Assembly (NCBI GenBank): GCA_018697195.1
Contig: CM031878.1
Coordinates: forward strand, 5,810,648-5,874,647
Reading direction: 5' to 3'
Length of the DNA: 64,000 nt
Origin: Certhia americana
Taxonomy: Eukaryota > Chordata > Aves > Passeriformes > Certhiidae
Program-made: the position numbers and the translations under genes
Notes under the pieces: model-generated
Seen by the model: only the letters and a program-made list of their open reading frames with translations
Told to the model about the DNA's origin: nothing
Database searches by the model: none
Part shown: positions 35,001 to 48,974 of the stretch, one piece after another
Numbering within the stretch: position 1 is the stretch's first letter
Layout of the letters: each line of letters opens with the position of its first letter

Positions 35001-38000
35001 TTGGTTTTCCCTCTATACTACTCTTTTGATTAACCATCAAGCATTTCTTCCTTTTCCCAATTATATCTCTAATTTAGATGTGGTCAATCCACCTTCTAAA
35101 ATACTGCCAAGTGTATATACTATAGATACTAAAAAAAAATTATATGGAAATATGTATCATCCTTGAATCAAATGCCACCCTAAATTGTGTTGTGAGCTCC
35201 AGAGCGAGGATATAGGCATGGACTGGGAATAACTCAGTGTTTAATTCCACTCACATAACTAAAAGCCTAAACTTTAAGAAGCTTCTTTGTACCAGGATCC
35301 ATGTGGTGACTAAGCTGCACAAATTGGGAAGCTCTGTGAGACTGTGTGATGTTTCAAAATCACACAATTACATCTTGGAGAAGTTGTTTAAAAATACCGA
35401 TTTAGTGCTGACCAAAACTTATAGATGGACGTCAGGAATCACGTTTCCCCACGGTACTGCATAAGTAGGGCAGGAACCAGTTTTCCTTCCACCTAACTTT
35501 GCTGCCTTCTCTGCACATCACTTCTCCCTCCTATGAGTTGCAGGATTAATTTCAGCAGAGATATGTGATCAGGAATGTAGGAAATCTTTGAGCCAACATG
35601 AATGCTTGACATAATGAGTCGCACAGCAACACCATGGATCTCGTCAACTGTGATCATCACCAGGGCACTGAGAGTTTGGGATATTTTCTGTAAACACACA
35701 CATCTTTATTTTTCCATGTGTTTTACAAATCCGTATGGTGGAAGGCTTTTCACACTTTTAGCCTGCAGACTTTTATGGAGTGTGGAAACAGAGATTATAA
35801 ATAGGACTTTTCTTTTTTTCTTTTAATGCCATTTAGATCTCATTTTAGCAGAGTTTATAAACAAGCTACATTTGTTCTTTTTTTTGGCTCAAGAGAACAG
35901 CTGTCTATCAAACATTCCTGTTTACATGATCTCCTTTGGTAAGCCATGCTTAGAGACCTTCTGTGGGTTATCAGTAGCTGTTATATAAATAACAGCATAT
36001 TGGATGGAATCTGTGATATTATTTCATGTGCATTTTCTTCCCTTACACTGAAGTTCTCTTGTAGGCAGTGGCCCAGAACCAGATCCATTCACCTCTGAAA
36101 TGCCTCCAAAGTCCTCTTTACAGGCATTGTGTTAGATCCTGGCTGACAATGCCCCAGGGTTGCACAGATCATATGCTGGCTATCTGTAGAGGACTGCATT
36201 TCAGCCATAATGAATTAACTGATTTCTTTCTTCAAAAAAGCATGAGATGTTTGACAGAAAAGCTAAAAAACACAGTGCCAAAGTGGGAGGTCTGTGCTGT
36301 CAAGAGGTGTCAAACTGACAGAACTGGAGACCTAAACCTTCTGTTCCCCTACAGCGAAAAACAGATTTCTAACCACGTCACATACTAGAATCACTGGCAA
36401 TGGAAGCATTCATGTATGTTAGCCACGATATAGAGGCACCAGATGTAGAGATGTGAGAAGATTTTAGTTACCATCTCAATTCCAGTCTCAACTTTAGAGA
36501 TCTAGAATTTACTTCCCCAGAACTTTGTCCAATGCTGCACCTTTTATTTCTGTAACACTCTCCAACGTTTATCCCCAGTGCTCATTCAAAACCAGGATTT
36601 TGGTTCCAAAGCAGTTGAAGATTCTGCCCAAACATTCCCCAATTATACAACAGAAGTAAAATGTTCAACACATGTTTAACTCCATCTTTTAGACGTAGTA
36701 AATGTTCAAATTCCTAAAGGGCGCAGCCCAATTTAAGCATATGTTTAACCAGCATCCTGACTCAGTTGTTGCCCTGCATGTGGAGGCTCAATGAAAAATA
36801 AAAAAAAGAAAAAGAAATTATAATTGTAATCCTGACTTTGGACCAGCATTTTATTGGAATATTTATAAATAAAGACACGGTGGTGTTTAATTATTTAAGA
36901 AACAAACTAGTTGTGGAAATTTCAGAGATGTAATGTCCTTGGACTTGTGCAAGACATAAACTTGGCCCACTTTCCTGTGTCTAATATATACAGTACAGAA
37001 AGGGAGAAAGGGGAAGGAAAAGCCACTTTCTTTTGCAACAGGAACATATGATATTAAGGAAACTGAAAACTACATTTCTAAAATTGCTTCCATTTCAGTG
37101 TTCTTCTGCCTATGGAGAATCAATACGCCAGAAGAGCATAGCCTTAAACATTAATATTACAGAATAAAATTTGGTTTTGATGGATTGATAGGCACATTTT
37201 CTTAAGGCCAAGAAATAATGAATACAACTTTTTTTTCCCAGATAGTCTATCTTTTCCCTCTCCCTGCACAGAGGATGTAGAGAATAATATGATACCACTT
37301 TCTTGTATATAAAAACATCTGTTACTAGGCACCAAGAGGTTTCACTAGGATGCATGTCCTCAACTGCACATATCCAATTGAAACAGCAAGGGTAAATCAG
37401 AATACAGGAAAATGCTGTTGGTTTGTTCTGTTTCAGCTCCAGAAAGACAGTCAATCAAGAAAGCCTGGCTGATGTCATAGTGGCTAATAATTCCCAGGGG
37501 ATTTTACTCTGCCCTAACTACACAGCCCCTAAGCAAGCTAAGCTTAAAAGCAAATCCATGTACATCCTGATTTCAACACGTAGTTTTACATCATGTCACA
37601 CTTGCTTTTCTTTCTGAATCAGCAATAGCTAGTAAGTGCTTCCCTAATAATTCTGATCTTACACATGGACAGAGTAAAAAAATAATTTAGCCGTTGTACT
37701 GTATTTGGTGATTCTTTGCAGGGAGGAAGAATAGGCTCATATTTCTGGGGCATCTCTAAATTCCTGTAGCTCTAAGAGATGATTCCAAGATCATTATGCA
37801 TGCACTGAAGTTGTATTTCAAATTTTTGCGTGTTTCACTGTCAGACACAATTTTATTCACTTTTATACTTACAGAAGAGGTAATTCTGATGTACAAATTC
37901 CCTCTTTTCCTTCCTGTGTCCTTCCCAGTTAACAATGACAAAGTCAAATATAAGCATCTTTCAGAGGGAGAAGAAACTACTAGATCCAAGTAAAAAGAGA

Positions 38001-41000
38001 TTTTTGCAAGATTGTTTTCCTATTCAAATATATGTCCAGAGTGGTTTGGTAAAGTGGAGAAAACAATTCTCCTCTCTTTTGGATAACCAAATAGAAGAAA
38101 GACATGATGCTAGGTTATTTATATCATAAGTAGTTTTACTCTGTCATGAAATAGTTTATGCAGAATTCAGGGATAAATCTGGCCTTTCATTGCATGTCAC
38201 CTTGTAACACCTCGCAGTTCAGATTAATATTTTTTTTTTTTTTTTTAAATTAAGGGTATAGAGGAGTATTCTCAATGAAAAACTGTGGTAGTTCTGTCCT
38301 AAATCCCTCCAGCATCCTTAGTTTCATACACCTGCTCTGACAGAGTAAAAATCAGTGGAAGAAAAAAACAGATGGGAAAAACCTTCTTAAAGCAAAGTTA
38401 AAGTCAGGGTAAGAGTTCAGGTAGAAATCAGAATTGTGAAAAGTCCAGAGCAACTTTGCCACCCCACAAGATTCCTGGCAACGTGTCTGGCATCTCCCAG
38501 GATTTCTGCTCACAAGAACAGAGCATAATATTGTAGTTATTGATTGTATTTTATTATTGTATTCTGAATGCTGACTGAGGGACTGCATCAGTGCAGTAGA
38601 CAATGAAACCTGACTCACCCAAAATTTATAATTGTCTTGGATGAGGTTAAAGATATCACCACTAAACTATTTTTGTTATGTTGTTGTTAAAAAGCACAGC
38701 TTTTGGCAAACTCTGGAGCACTGGTTTGTGCACGAAACAGCAAAGGAACTTATTTTTAAGTCCCAAGAGCTTAGAAACTAAAGCTCCCTTAAGAAGACTA
38801 CAAGCTAAAACTTAATGCTGCAGTATTACATGTTGATTCACAATAATATCAGCATTTGCACATTGTAATATGACTTAGGGATACGTTATTGATTTTCTTT
38901 CCTAAGCATCTAGTAATCAGCATCTCAGCTAAGGTTCCTCTATCCTTCCATATGTTGTACAGCAAGTTGTTGTAGCCCCATAGAACTATTTCTTTCTTAA
39001 TTCTTTCTAGGTTATTGCAGCCCCCAGCCTGTGCCAGGTGCTTCCCAAAGAACAAAGCTTAGGAAGTAGCTTTGAGATCTATGTAAAAACTCATTATAAT
39101 GATATGTTTTTTCCTTCTTCTTTGTATTGAACTGCACCTTTCAACTAGTGAATTCAGCAGAGTTAGCAGCTTACACCAAAAATTGGTCCTTTGTTAAACT
39201 TTTTCAAGCTTTCTTTTCTCCCTCATTTTGAGTAGAGGGAGATACAGGTTCATCAGTTGGTTGTTTAATGAAATTCTCTTCATTCTTTTTTCTTCTCCTT
39301 TTCTTTTTCCTCAAGAATAAACAGATGGGTTTGTAGCTAAAAATACGGTATAATACACCTCCGGTCAAAGCCTTCTGAAGCATATCCATTCTTACTTATT
39401 TTTCTCTGCAACTATAAATGCCCCAAATACTTCATAGAAATCATACTTGACGCTCACCTGGAAATGAAGAATGAGATTTTTAGTCGGTTTCTTTGTAGGC
39501 CTTTCCACTTCTATCCATTTTGACTGAAGTTTTGAAACTCAGAACTAAAAGGCCTCCTACTCTTTATAAACTCCTCCTTTTGAGCCCTTTTTGGACATAT
39601 CTTTTAGCTAAATGGTTATTTATGTTCAGAGAGTAAAATTTTTTGCTTTCAACCTGTATTAGACCAAAAAGTTTATTATTTGTTCATTTTCTTTGCAGCT
39701 CATAATGAATTTTCAGTATCCTGTTTTTGTCTAGTATAACCTGATTTCAGATGGGACAAACCCATAGGCCCATCACACACTGAAATGCAGATAATCATCA
39801 AAGTGTAGTTTTTTATGACCATGAAAACTAACTGAAAAGTAGATTATTGCCTTTTTCCTTTTTAGCAAAACACAGGTAGGCACATAATACGATTTAATCA
39901 AAATTCTTAACAACCAAGCACATTCCTATTGTTGGCCAGTTAGTGTAGATGGAGTTAAAGCAACAAAGAAGTTTTTGCTTTGGAAACCCCAAAACCTCTC
40001 ATATCTATACACGCAATTTTTTATTTACTTACTTACTTGATTATGGTATTTCTAAGAATATTTCCTTGCACATGAATTTCATATGATGGGAGATGTTAAT
40101 CTCATGCTAAAGAAAAAAGGCTGGAAATCTTTTCATCTAGCTTCTGCAATCAGAATTTATTCTATGACCTTTAATAAATCAATTCTTGATATGTCAGTTT
40201 CCACACTGGTTAGATTTTGATTAATAATGACCCTCAATATAATTTCTGTAGTTCAGAACAGGGTGATGAAAGTGAAGGCCCAGTCCTGGACACTTTTACT
40301 TCCTCAGGTAGCACTTCTGAGAATGGTTTATAAACCTCAGTAGAAACTGCTCAGCTGAGAAGTTTACATGAATAAGTATGATTTATTTAATATCCGTCAA
40401 CTTTTTTTTCAATTCTTGAGGTTTAACATGGCATTTAAATGAAAATTGTGTCTTTTTCCTTATAAAGGTCTTTTTTGAGCCTATCATGCCTTGTGACAAC
40501 GCACATAATTTAGCACCCTTTTTAATGATAGAAGAGCTGTGATAGTTTGATGCCACTTGACCACAGTTTAGGTATTTTTTTTTAATTTGGAGCTGGGGTA
40601 GGGAAGAACTTGCTGTCTGTGTGTAATTTTTGCCAGTATGGGTTTACACCTTCAGACAAAGGTTCAAGTTGACTGAAGACATTCTCATCTAAGGTAGACA
40701 GAAAAACTCTTTCTGAAATCTAGCTGATATACAGTTATACACATGCAAAATGTCTCATTCTTTATTGCAGTGGCATCCAGGATTGTTACAAGAGCTATGA
40801 CAGTGTCCAAAGAAAAGGATGCGCTCCAAAGCAATTTAGTGGTGAGGGGAAAATGGCAGAAATTAAAAACCTTAATAAATAAGAAATAAAAAAAATAAAA
40901 ATCTTAATAAGTAAGAAATATTCTTACTATCTCCTGGCTATATTCAGGGATTTCAGAAGGTCTCTGTTTTCATAGCAGGAATCCAGCACTTTATTCTTTA

Positions 41001-41423
41001 ACATCTGAACAATGATATAACTCATAAATTATGAACACACTTTTCTGTTTCAAGAAAATACGTGTTTGAAGCTTTATCAAAATGCATAGCAGAGGAATTT
41101 TGATATAGGTTCTTCCCACAGCTTCAGCATACCTTCTGTGGAGGGCTTTATAGACATTTCAGAGAAAACCCTTTTGTTACTAGTGGGACAAATCTGTTTG
41201 TGTTTGTTTTTGCATAGATACTGGAATCTATATTCCTGTAACTATGATGCAGTGATGAGTCAAGGTATGAGTCTCAAGCACTATAATTTAATAAACTCAC
41301 AGTGCTAATTGTGGTCACAAAGTTATCCAGAAACTCCATAATTTTTATTTTGTAGTACTTAATCCATTATGTCATTGCAGTTTTCAGCTGGGCCTAGAAA
41401 GTGATAACTACCATGATCATTCT
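35001..41423. other. Unclassified AT-rich DNA
   Basis: No gene or interspersed repeat recognised. Polypyrimidine tract at about 39268-39312. A small imperfect tandem duplication of about 30 bases lies at 40872-40921 (CTTAATAAATAAGAAATA and CTTAATAAGTAAGAAATA). T run at 38231-38246. Frames of up to 114 codons (37110-37454 minus) have no domain. Confidence 0.4.
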
Positions 41424-41459
41424 TTTTCTTTTTTCTTTTTTTTTTTTTTTTTTTTTTTT
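41424..41459. repeat. T run
   Basis: TTTTTC units followed by 24 uninterrupted Ts (41436-41459). Confidence 0.9.
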
Positions 41460-44422
41460 CATTTCAAAAATCAATATCATAGTCATTTTCCACCCTTTCT
41501 GTTACCTCTCCAGATTTCAATTACTTTTCTGAAGTATTTTTCTTGGATAAAATTAAACCAATTACTGCTGATCTTGACAAGTAATGACACATGCCCTATG
41601 AACTAGTAGCTCTTTCTGTGCTCTGAAAGCAGTCCTTCATGAGGCAAAGGTGTTTATTTTTTCTTTTAATGCTTCTTTCTCCAGGAAATAGAAAACTTAA
41701 CTACCATGCCTCTAGATGCACCAGAAATTTCTTCTGCTGAACTTTCAGTATTACTTTCTATCAGATCATGCCCATCACTAGTAGATTATGCTACTAGATA
41801 TTTTCAATTTTTACAGATGTTTTAATTTAGGTCCCCTAAAATCCTTCACCAAACAAAGATCTTGAACCCCTTCTTAACTTAAATAATATAAATGCATTAC
41901 CAGGACCCTGGAGACAGGGTAGGACATCAGACTATGATCTGAGATGTTGCAGTACAAGAACTATTTACACACTGAGTCATAATGAAGAAAAATAATTTCC
42001 TGCCTCCAGAAATGGGCCAAGTCACATATGCATGCTATTGTTTATCATTTGTTCCTCATAATAGGATGTATCATGGACCACAACACCATTGAATTTGTTT
42101 ACATTTTTACAGACAAAGTAGCATTTTTAGCACCATTCTTCAAGGTGCAGACAAAAAAAAAAGGTAATAAAAGAGAGGGGAAGCAAGTCCATCTATATTT
42201 TAAAAATACGTGTATAACTTCTAGGAAAAAAAAGAAGTGGTTTAAAGATAATCCTAGAATGTTCATCACTCTGTTCTTTTTACATGAAATATCAAAGTAA
42301 AAATTAATTTGACCCCCTTATATAGTGAGATTCTGTTTGGCTACCATCCATTTCAACTTCTCACATCTTAGTTAGACTAATTTTTTTTTTTTTCCCCTGG
42401 TGAGAAATTATTTAGAGGCTAAATATTATCATACTATCTTCAGACTGGACTTGCACAAATATCCTGCAAGATCTTTCTCTGTCCCGCTTTTTCCAGTAGC
42501 TACAAATTCCTTCTCAAAACATTTTTTTTTTCCTAAAATATTTCTAGGCTACAGCCTATTAAATATCCTGGTTTCAGTATGCTCAAATAATCACCTAACA
42601 TGTAATTAGGACCAGTTAAGTACCTGAGTTTGCGAGGTGAAGAGGCAATAACATGGGGGCAAACCATTGACTGCTATGGAGCATTCCAGTTCCACTGGGT
42701 TCAGCACAAAGATTTCTGGTTGTAACAGAAAAGACCTCAGTACAAAATCTTCTCTGCTGGGAGACACTCAGTAAGATATACCTGAGAATAAAATGCATAT
42801 TGAAGAGCAGACTAAGAAGGAAGCTTACAGGCAAAGAATCAGATTAAAAAAAAAAAAAGAAAAAAGGTCATCTCTCTGCTGCCACCTGAGCTGTTCACTG
42901 TGGAAAAATAGCAACTGATGTACAGGGAAGTTTACAAGGAATACAGGGAAACACAACTTCTTGTGCACTGCCTTGGACTACTTAATATTCATCAACAGAG
43001 GTCAAGGCCTTAAACAGAAAGGTTATTTCAGGGAATTCTATAGAATAACAAGAATCAGTACAGCCCAGAATTGTTGAACTTGGAATTCAAAGGTCGAGGT
43101 TTCCAACACCTGAAATTTCATGTGTGGCTGGATTTTCAGATGCTGCATTGTTTTCTAATTGCTATAAATCTTGTGGATTTAAAGATGTGCATATAATCTG
43201 CATTTCTGACAAAGAAATCACAGTTATTAGTTACCAGAATCCAAGTGTATTATTAATTTAGTTAATGGTGATGGACTGAATTGTGTAATGGGTAAAAAAC
43301 AGTCAAGGATCAGTGACTGGCAGGAATTAACCAGCTTCACTGAATGGGGACAGGGAAGATTTTATTCAAGGAAATGGCAGTGAAACTCATCCTAATAAAT
43401 AAGCAAGCTGAGTTGACTCAAGCACTTATAATGCCAGCGTCTGTGATAAGCAGTGGAAACATTAATATAAAATGCTTCACCATAAACGAATACGGTAGAG
43501 TTCAGAATGATATATTGCAGCACAGTCATCCCTAGCATTGCATGCTTTTAAAGTGATGCTTATAATCATTTTTATTTTGGTAACAATAGGGAAAAAAAAA
43601 ACAAAAAAAAAGAACAGCAAAAATTGTTATCTGCTAAAAAGGAATTGCAATAGCAAAATTTCCTGATAAGAACCTACATAAGGATTTAGCCACAGTGAGA
43701 GAACTGTGCTCAGATACAAATGCAATAACTAGGAATGTGGCTGTAGCTTGTTCATTTCTAATCCTAGCTGTATGTTACAGTCAGATGTTGAAAGCAGTCA
43801 TTTTATGAAATAACTGAAATTTTCAGATATTTCATGAAATGACCAGCATTATGGCTCTTCTACTACTCTTAGACTGTTTCACTCCATCATTAAATTAAAT
43901 GACTGGTGTTATTGTCAAAGTCACATTGGTGTGATTTTTATCACTTATATTTAGGCACCTGAACTCAGATGTACAGGTCAATTTAGGTTCTCAAAGTCAA
44001 TGAAGAAAAGGTAGCATGTCCAGTTGGTAACCTAGCTGATCTAAACTTAGCTGGGTTTGGATTAAATAATCCATCCTTTGCATATACTGCTCTTTTTCAC
44101 TTAATTATAAAAGAGTCAAATGTGATAGGTTTGAACAATGATGCTTACCCTTTAGTTGTTCCTTGTGAGGCTTACTCATTGCTTACTGAGGCTTACTGCG
44201 TTGCTTAATATGATAAATGCTCACAACTGCTGTGAAAAGTATTTCTGTTATGACATGCTCTTGGAGACATTGACTTTTAACACCCTGTGTTCTTTGCCAC
44301 AGGACATCTGATTGCACTGGATCCATTTGCTCCCTCCTCGTAGCTTACATTTCCCTTTCCCAGTGTGCCATGTGGGCTACAGGATAGACAGGATAGAATT
44401 AGTATTATATTCAGAGGTGAAG
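41460..44422. other. Unclassified AT-rich DNA
   Basis: Short A runs at 42846-42858 and 43591-43609. The words TTTAGGCACCTGAA (43951) and TTTAGGTTCTCAAAG (43982) hint at an old unclassified repeat. No gene recognised. Confidence 0.4.
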
Positions 44423-44494
44423 ATTTTTTTTTTGTTGTTTTGATTTTTGTTTGGGTTTTTGGGGGGTTTTTGTGGGTTTGTTTTTTTTTTTTTC
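44423..44494. repeat. T/G-rich tract with G runs
   Basis: TTTTTTTTTGTTG, then GGG, T5, GGGGGG, T5, GTGGG, then long T runs. Low complexity with some G-quadruplex potential on the plus strand. Confidence 0.85.
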
Positions 44495-46376
44495 ATTTTG
44501 TTTAGATCAGAACAAATAACATGACACATCTTTCTTTACCGATCCTGGGACATTTATTAAACCTCTCCACAGTCATGGCTTTCCTATAGTCCTTACACTT
44601 AAAAATTTGCCCCTCTTGTGACAGTCAAATTCTAGTGACAGATGAGCATGTTAAATGTCTTTACTGCCTTGAAGAAATTCTGTCTCATATTCCTAGTAAA
44701 TGCAGCATTTGTTGGTCCTTCCCCTTGCAGGCCAGAAAAGACTAAGAGCCTGTCTTTCTAACTGCTTCCCTGGGAAGTGAAAACTTCTATCTTCAGACAG
44801 CCATGATGAAGTGGCACCATTCACAGGGAAGACAATATTAGTTGAAGTATGGATGTGGTGAGTGTCCATGAAGTTATATGACAGGTTCACTCTTTCCTAA
44901 TGAGAATCTGAGAGGAGCCAAGGGATTCTGCACATCAGATTAGGAATGTCCAATACCGTTCTGATAGAACAGAAAGGCTGGAAACTACAACTCAAAACAA
45001 GTTTCCTGGCTGTGTCTGCATAGCAGGAAAGATGCAATTCTAGAGTTTTCTGAGCCCTAGGAGGAAGGCAAAGCAGGATCCTGTAACACAAAGGAAAGAC
45101 TGATTCTCCAAGAGACTTACTGGATTCCCTGAAATTGTTAAAAAAGCTGTCCTTATCCCAGAGAAAAGCCGTATTTAAATGGATGGGGTTGAAGTTTTGC
45201 ATAGGTCAAAGATTACCTGCCAGTCTGAGTCTTTTAGCCTAGGCTGAGTATATGGATAAGGTAAATATTAGTTCCTACTTCATCTGCATATAAAACCCAG
45301 AGCACGGCACAAGGCACCGACCTTCACATCTGTTCACACAACTGGGTGCTCTGAATTCCTTAGAAGGAGGATTTTTTAGTATGTATTCCTGTATGTTCCT
45401 TTGGCTGTGGGATGTTACACAGAACAGTCAAGAAGATAAGCAGAGATCTGTTGAGATTTATTACCCTTCCTACATAAGACTTTTCCACAAATTCATACTC
45501 CAGAAGAGAGCAGGGAAGAGTTATAATGGCATAAAAACAAAGTGAGACGTGTCACAGGTCTTGAATGGACACTGGACAGTGAGACCTAGACAATCCCGGT
45601 TACAGAGGGATAGTATTCCTCACTTACCATACTTCACACTGTTTTATTAGATACAGGTTGTTATCATGAATATGTCCAGCTACATCAGAAGAGTTTTGAA
45701 CTGGTGAAATGTGTATTTATGTCAGCAAATATTATGCAAGCAGTAGAGCTTGACCCGCTGAACCCACTTCCCACTAGAAGGTACAAAACTCAAAGTCATC
45801 TGACAGAAGTCAAGTAATTCTGAGACAAAATACTTTATGTTTTTTCCTGGCCGTGGTTCCATAAATCCTAGTGCTTACCCCTTCCACATCAAAAATGTAA
45901 AAGATGCCTTCTGATTTGTGTCCCTTTTTGTGTTTTTGCAGTTTGCCTTGGGAGATAAATAATCAGCTGAAAGATCCTTTACAGACTTCATGGCTATCAG
46001 ACAGAAGAGAGACTTGTCCTGAAGTTTTGTAAAGCTAGCCATTTCAGAAAGGCTGCAATGTTGGGCAAGAAATAGGAACGTAACCCCAGACAAGAAACAC
46101 AAATTATCTTCCTCAGGTTTCTGCTAAGAAGTGAGAAACATTAGGGATTTGGGCTTGTTTTTGTTGTTTTCACATGTCATCTAGATATTTTAAAAAAATA
46201 TTTATCTTCCGTGTCTGCTTCTTAGACTTGATTTTTCTCATTTTTTTTAAAAGCTCAACTAGGTTATTTACAAATTAACCCATATTAGGATTAAACTGTT
46301 ACTCACAGAATTTGTAGTATTATTTATCTAATGTTATATTTTAAAGCTTCCTGAGAAGCAGATTTATTGTGTTTGT
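44495..46376. other. Unclassified DNA
   Basis: No gene or repeat recognised. A 101-codon minus-strand frame at 44897-45202 has no domain. Confidence 0.4.
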
Positions 46377-46422
46377 TTAGTTTTTGTTTTGGGTTTTTTG
46401 TTGTTTTTGTTTTTTTTTTTAA
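46377..46422. repeat. T/G-rich tract
   Basis: TTTAGTTTTTGTTTTGGG, GTTTTTTGTTGTTTTTG and a ten-base T run. Confidence 0.85.
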
Positions 46423-47753
46423 ATAAAAGTTTTGAGGTTTTTTCAAATTATTTATTTGACTATGACTTTCATTTTCTTTTTATACGGACAGATTTTGAAC
46501 ATATAATTTATGTTTATTTCTACAGTTATAGTTTTCAGTAAAGCATGTACAATTAAACTTTTGAGTCAATACCCATGAGGTCAGATAACTTGATTTCTGA
46601 ACTCCAGCTTCACATATTTAAGATCAGAGACTCACAGAGTAATTTCAATAGTGACAAACTCCTGAAGGGTCAGGATGGCTCAAAGCTGGGCCAGTTTGAA
46701 AGTTGGACATTCAGCCAAGTTTTGTGTCTGCAGTAATAAGCATTTCACCTCTTGTCTGGGCCTCTGTCTTGGTTTCACCAACCTGTCTTGACCACATTCA
46801 GTGGCTCCACAAAGAAAAGCCCAAAAACACCCTGCAAAGGAAAAGGCTTCGCCTCTGTCAGCCTGATGAGCAATGCGCATCCATCAGGTCAGGGCCAAGA
46901 CAAAGCAGTGGATGGTGTACTCCTCCAAGGTACAGCTGTTTTAGGACGAAATGATTTTGGGTTGAAAATTTTCGTCGTAACAATTTGAGGCTTTAGACCA
47001 AGATATACTCACACTGGTAGAAACAGAGATCCAGTGAACTGAGATTGTGAGAACGAATTGTCTCAAAATAAACTGAAAATGTGGCAAAACAGTTGTGCAT
47101 TTCCAGATGGTAATGAGATGCAATTATATATTTGAACTAAACAGATGTATCATATAGCAATTGTTTTGAAACTATTATAAACTGTTCAAGAGTGTAAGTT
47201 TGTCTGCTTGTTTGTCCCAAACTCACAAAAACTCAGCTATATTCAGACCTCCTCAGCTGGTAGGAGAATAACTCATCACTAGCAGGTAGTTAAATAATGC
47301 TGACTGGTAATTCCAAAGTCAGTTTATATCTATCTAGTGCATGTGGGTATAGTCTTCCTAATTTTCAGGTAACCCAGAGTTTACATGATAGAACTTTCTG
47401 CAGCTAAACAGGTGACCTCCAATACTGATAGAAACCCAAAATGAATCACTGGAAATCTTCAAAACATGAGACAAAGGTCTTATATGTTTCTTGCCAAAAC
47501 TTAAAGTCTAAACAACAACTCTTTTAAACTAAGAGACAAGGTAGTCTAATCTCCATCTAGAGTCAACAAAGTGGGATGTGACCCTCTCCAGAGTGGTATC
47601 ATGTGATTTGCTGAATGATGGTTGCAGCATGTCTGGTGGGACAGCAAGGGTGTATGACAGAACCTCTAATTTGAAACATGTCATTCACATGCAGTAATAT
47701 CAGATGAAGAATTATCTCTTATCATCTGTTAGAAGAAGAAAACAGGAAAAATA
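46423..47753. other. Unclassified DNA
   Basis: A more G/C-rich stretch at 46660-46930 has overlapping short frames on both strands without domains. A CpG-containing 7-bp inverted repeat sits at 46945-46976. Nothing else recognised. Confidence 0.4.
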
Positions 47754-47798
47754 AAAACAAACAAACAAACAAACAAACAAACAAACAAACAAACAAAC
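47754..47798. repeat. (AAAC)n microsatellite
   Basis: Ten or so perfect AAAC tetramers, the cleanest tetranucleotide array in the window, lying about 60 bases beyond the 3' end of the minus-strand CR1 that follows. Confidence 0.95.
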
Positions 47799-47858
47799 CC
47801 ACCTGGCAGAAACAGGACATATTTGCCATGTGTTATGACTGCATGTGGTCGTGAATAA

Positions 47859-48342
47859 AGAATCATAGAATGGGTTGGGTTGGGAGGGACTGGTAAAGGT
47901 CATCTAATCCAAAGCCCTGCACTGAGCAAGGATGTATTCATATGGATCAGGCTGCTCAGAGAACTCTCCAGCCTTACCTTGAATGTTTCCAGGGATGAGA
48001 CATCCACCATGTCTCTGGGTCACTTGTGGCAGTGCTTTACCACTTGTTGTAAAAATCTTCCTTTTTATATCTAAGCTAAATCTACCATCTTAGTTTAAAA
48101 CCATGACCCCTAGTCCTCTTGCTTTAGGTCCTGCTAACATGTCTGTCCCCATCTTTCTTATAAAGTTCTTTGGAGTACTGTAAGGCTGTTAGAAGCTCTG
48201 CCCAGGGCCTTCTATTCTCCAGATTGACAAACCCCTATTTATTCATTTTTTTCTTTTAGAACCTTCTCTTCTCTTCACTCTCCAATCACCTTTGTCCTCT
48301 GGGCCCATTCCAATATGTCCATGCTCTTCCTATGTTGGGGTT
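47859..48342 (-). mobile_element. CR1 LINE, 5'-truncated, about 0.5 kb
   Basis: Inverted CR1. Plus strand begins AGAATCATAGAATGGGTTGG, then GGTCATCTAATCCAAAGCCC, CTTGAATGTTTCCAGGGATG, CATCCACCATGTCTCTGGGT, AAACCATGACCCCTAGTCCT, and CAATATGTCCATGCTCTTCC at its truncated 5' side. The order and spacing fit the CR1 3' region well. It is one of the less diverged copies here. The 64-codon plus-strand frame inside it is an artefact. Confidence 0.93.
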
Positions 48343-48974
48343 ATAAGTTGACAAATTGTACAAAATTAAGCTTTAGGAGAAAGACTGGTTTAATTTAAGG
48401 TAATATAGGAAGAATTCTTGTGGCATTGTAATGTCCTTTTCAGTACTGGTAGAACAAAAACTTGTCATTTGTGCTACAATATGATTTGTATATCATGATA
48501 ACATTTCATCTTACATGCAATCTAATAAGATTGTAATGACTTATTTTAAGGTAGAACCTCATTATTTTGCTAAAGGAAAATCTTTGAAATATTATTTTTT
48601 TCCTAATGAACATTATTTTATACAGTTCAGAGAAAAAATTACTTCATCAACTCAGAAATTGTTGATGAAATGAAATTTGCTTCTTTTTCACACCTCTAGG
48701 TTATTTATTAAACTATTTTTCATTCAACATCTGGTACTTATTTTCAGTTGAAACTTTCATTGTTGTGATGGTTGATTACTCATACCAATTATTGCTGTTC
48801 TTCTGGTTGTACTCTATTTGAAAGAATATGCACAGCAAGCAAATGCATTATTATCTATTATGACATTTATTATGATTATTAGTATGTGTAGGGAATATAT
48901 GCAGAGTATTATTCATATGGTAGTTAGACAGTTCCACCGTCTTGATATTTGCTATCTCTGATATCAGGCTATAA
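48343..48974. other. Unclassified AT-rich DNA
   Basis: Nothing recognised. Confidence 0.4.

Noticed and set aside
43065..43130. CR1-like words near ATAGAATAACAAGAATC and GGTTTCCAACACC
   Set aside because: Too few matching positions and the wrong spacing for a CR1 3' end.
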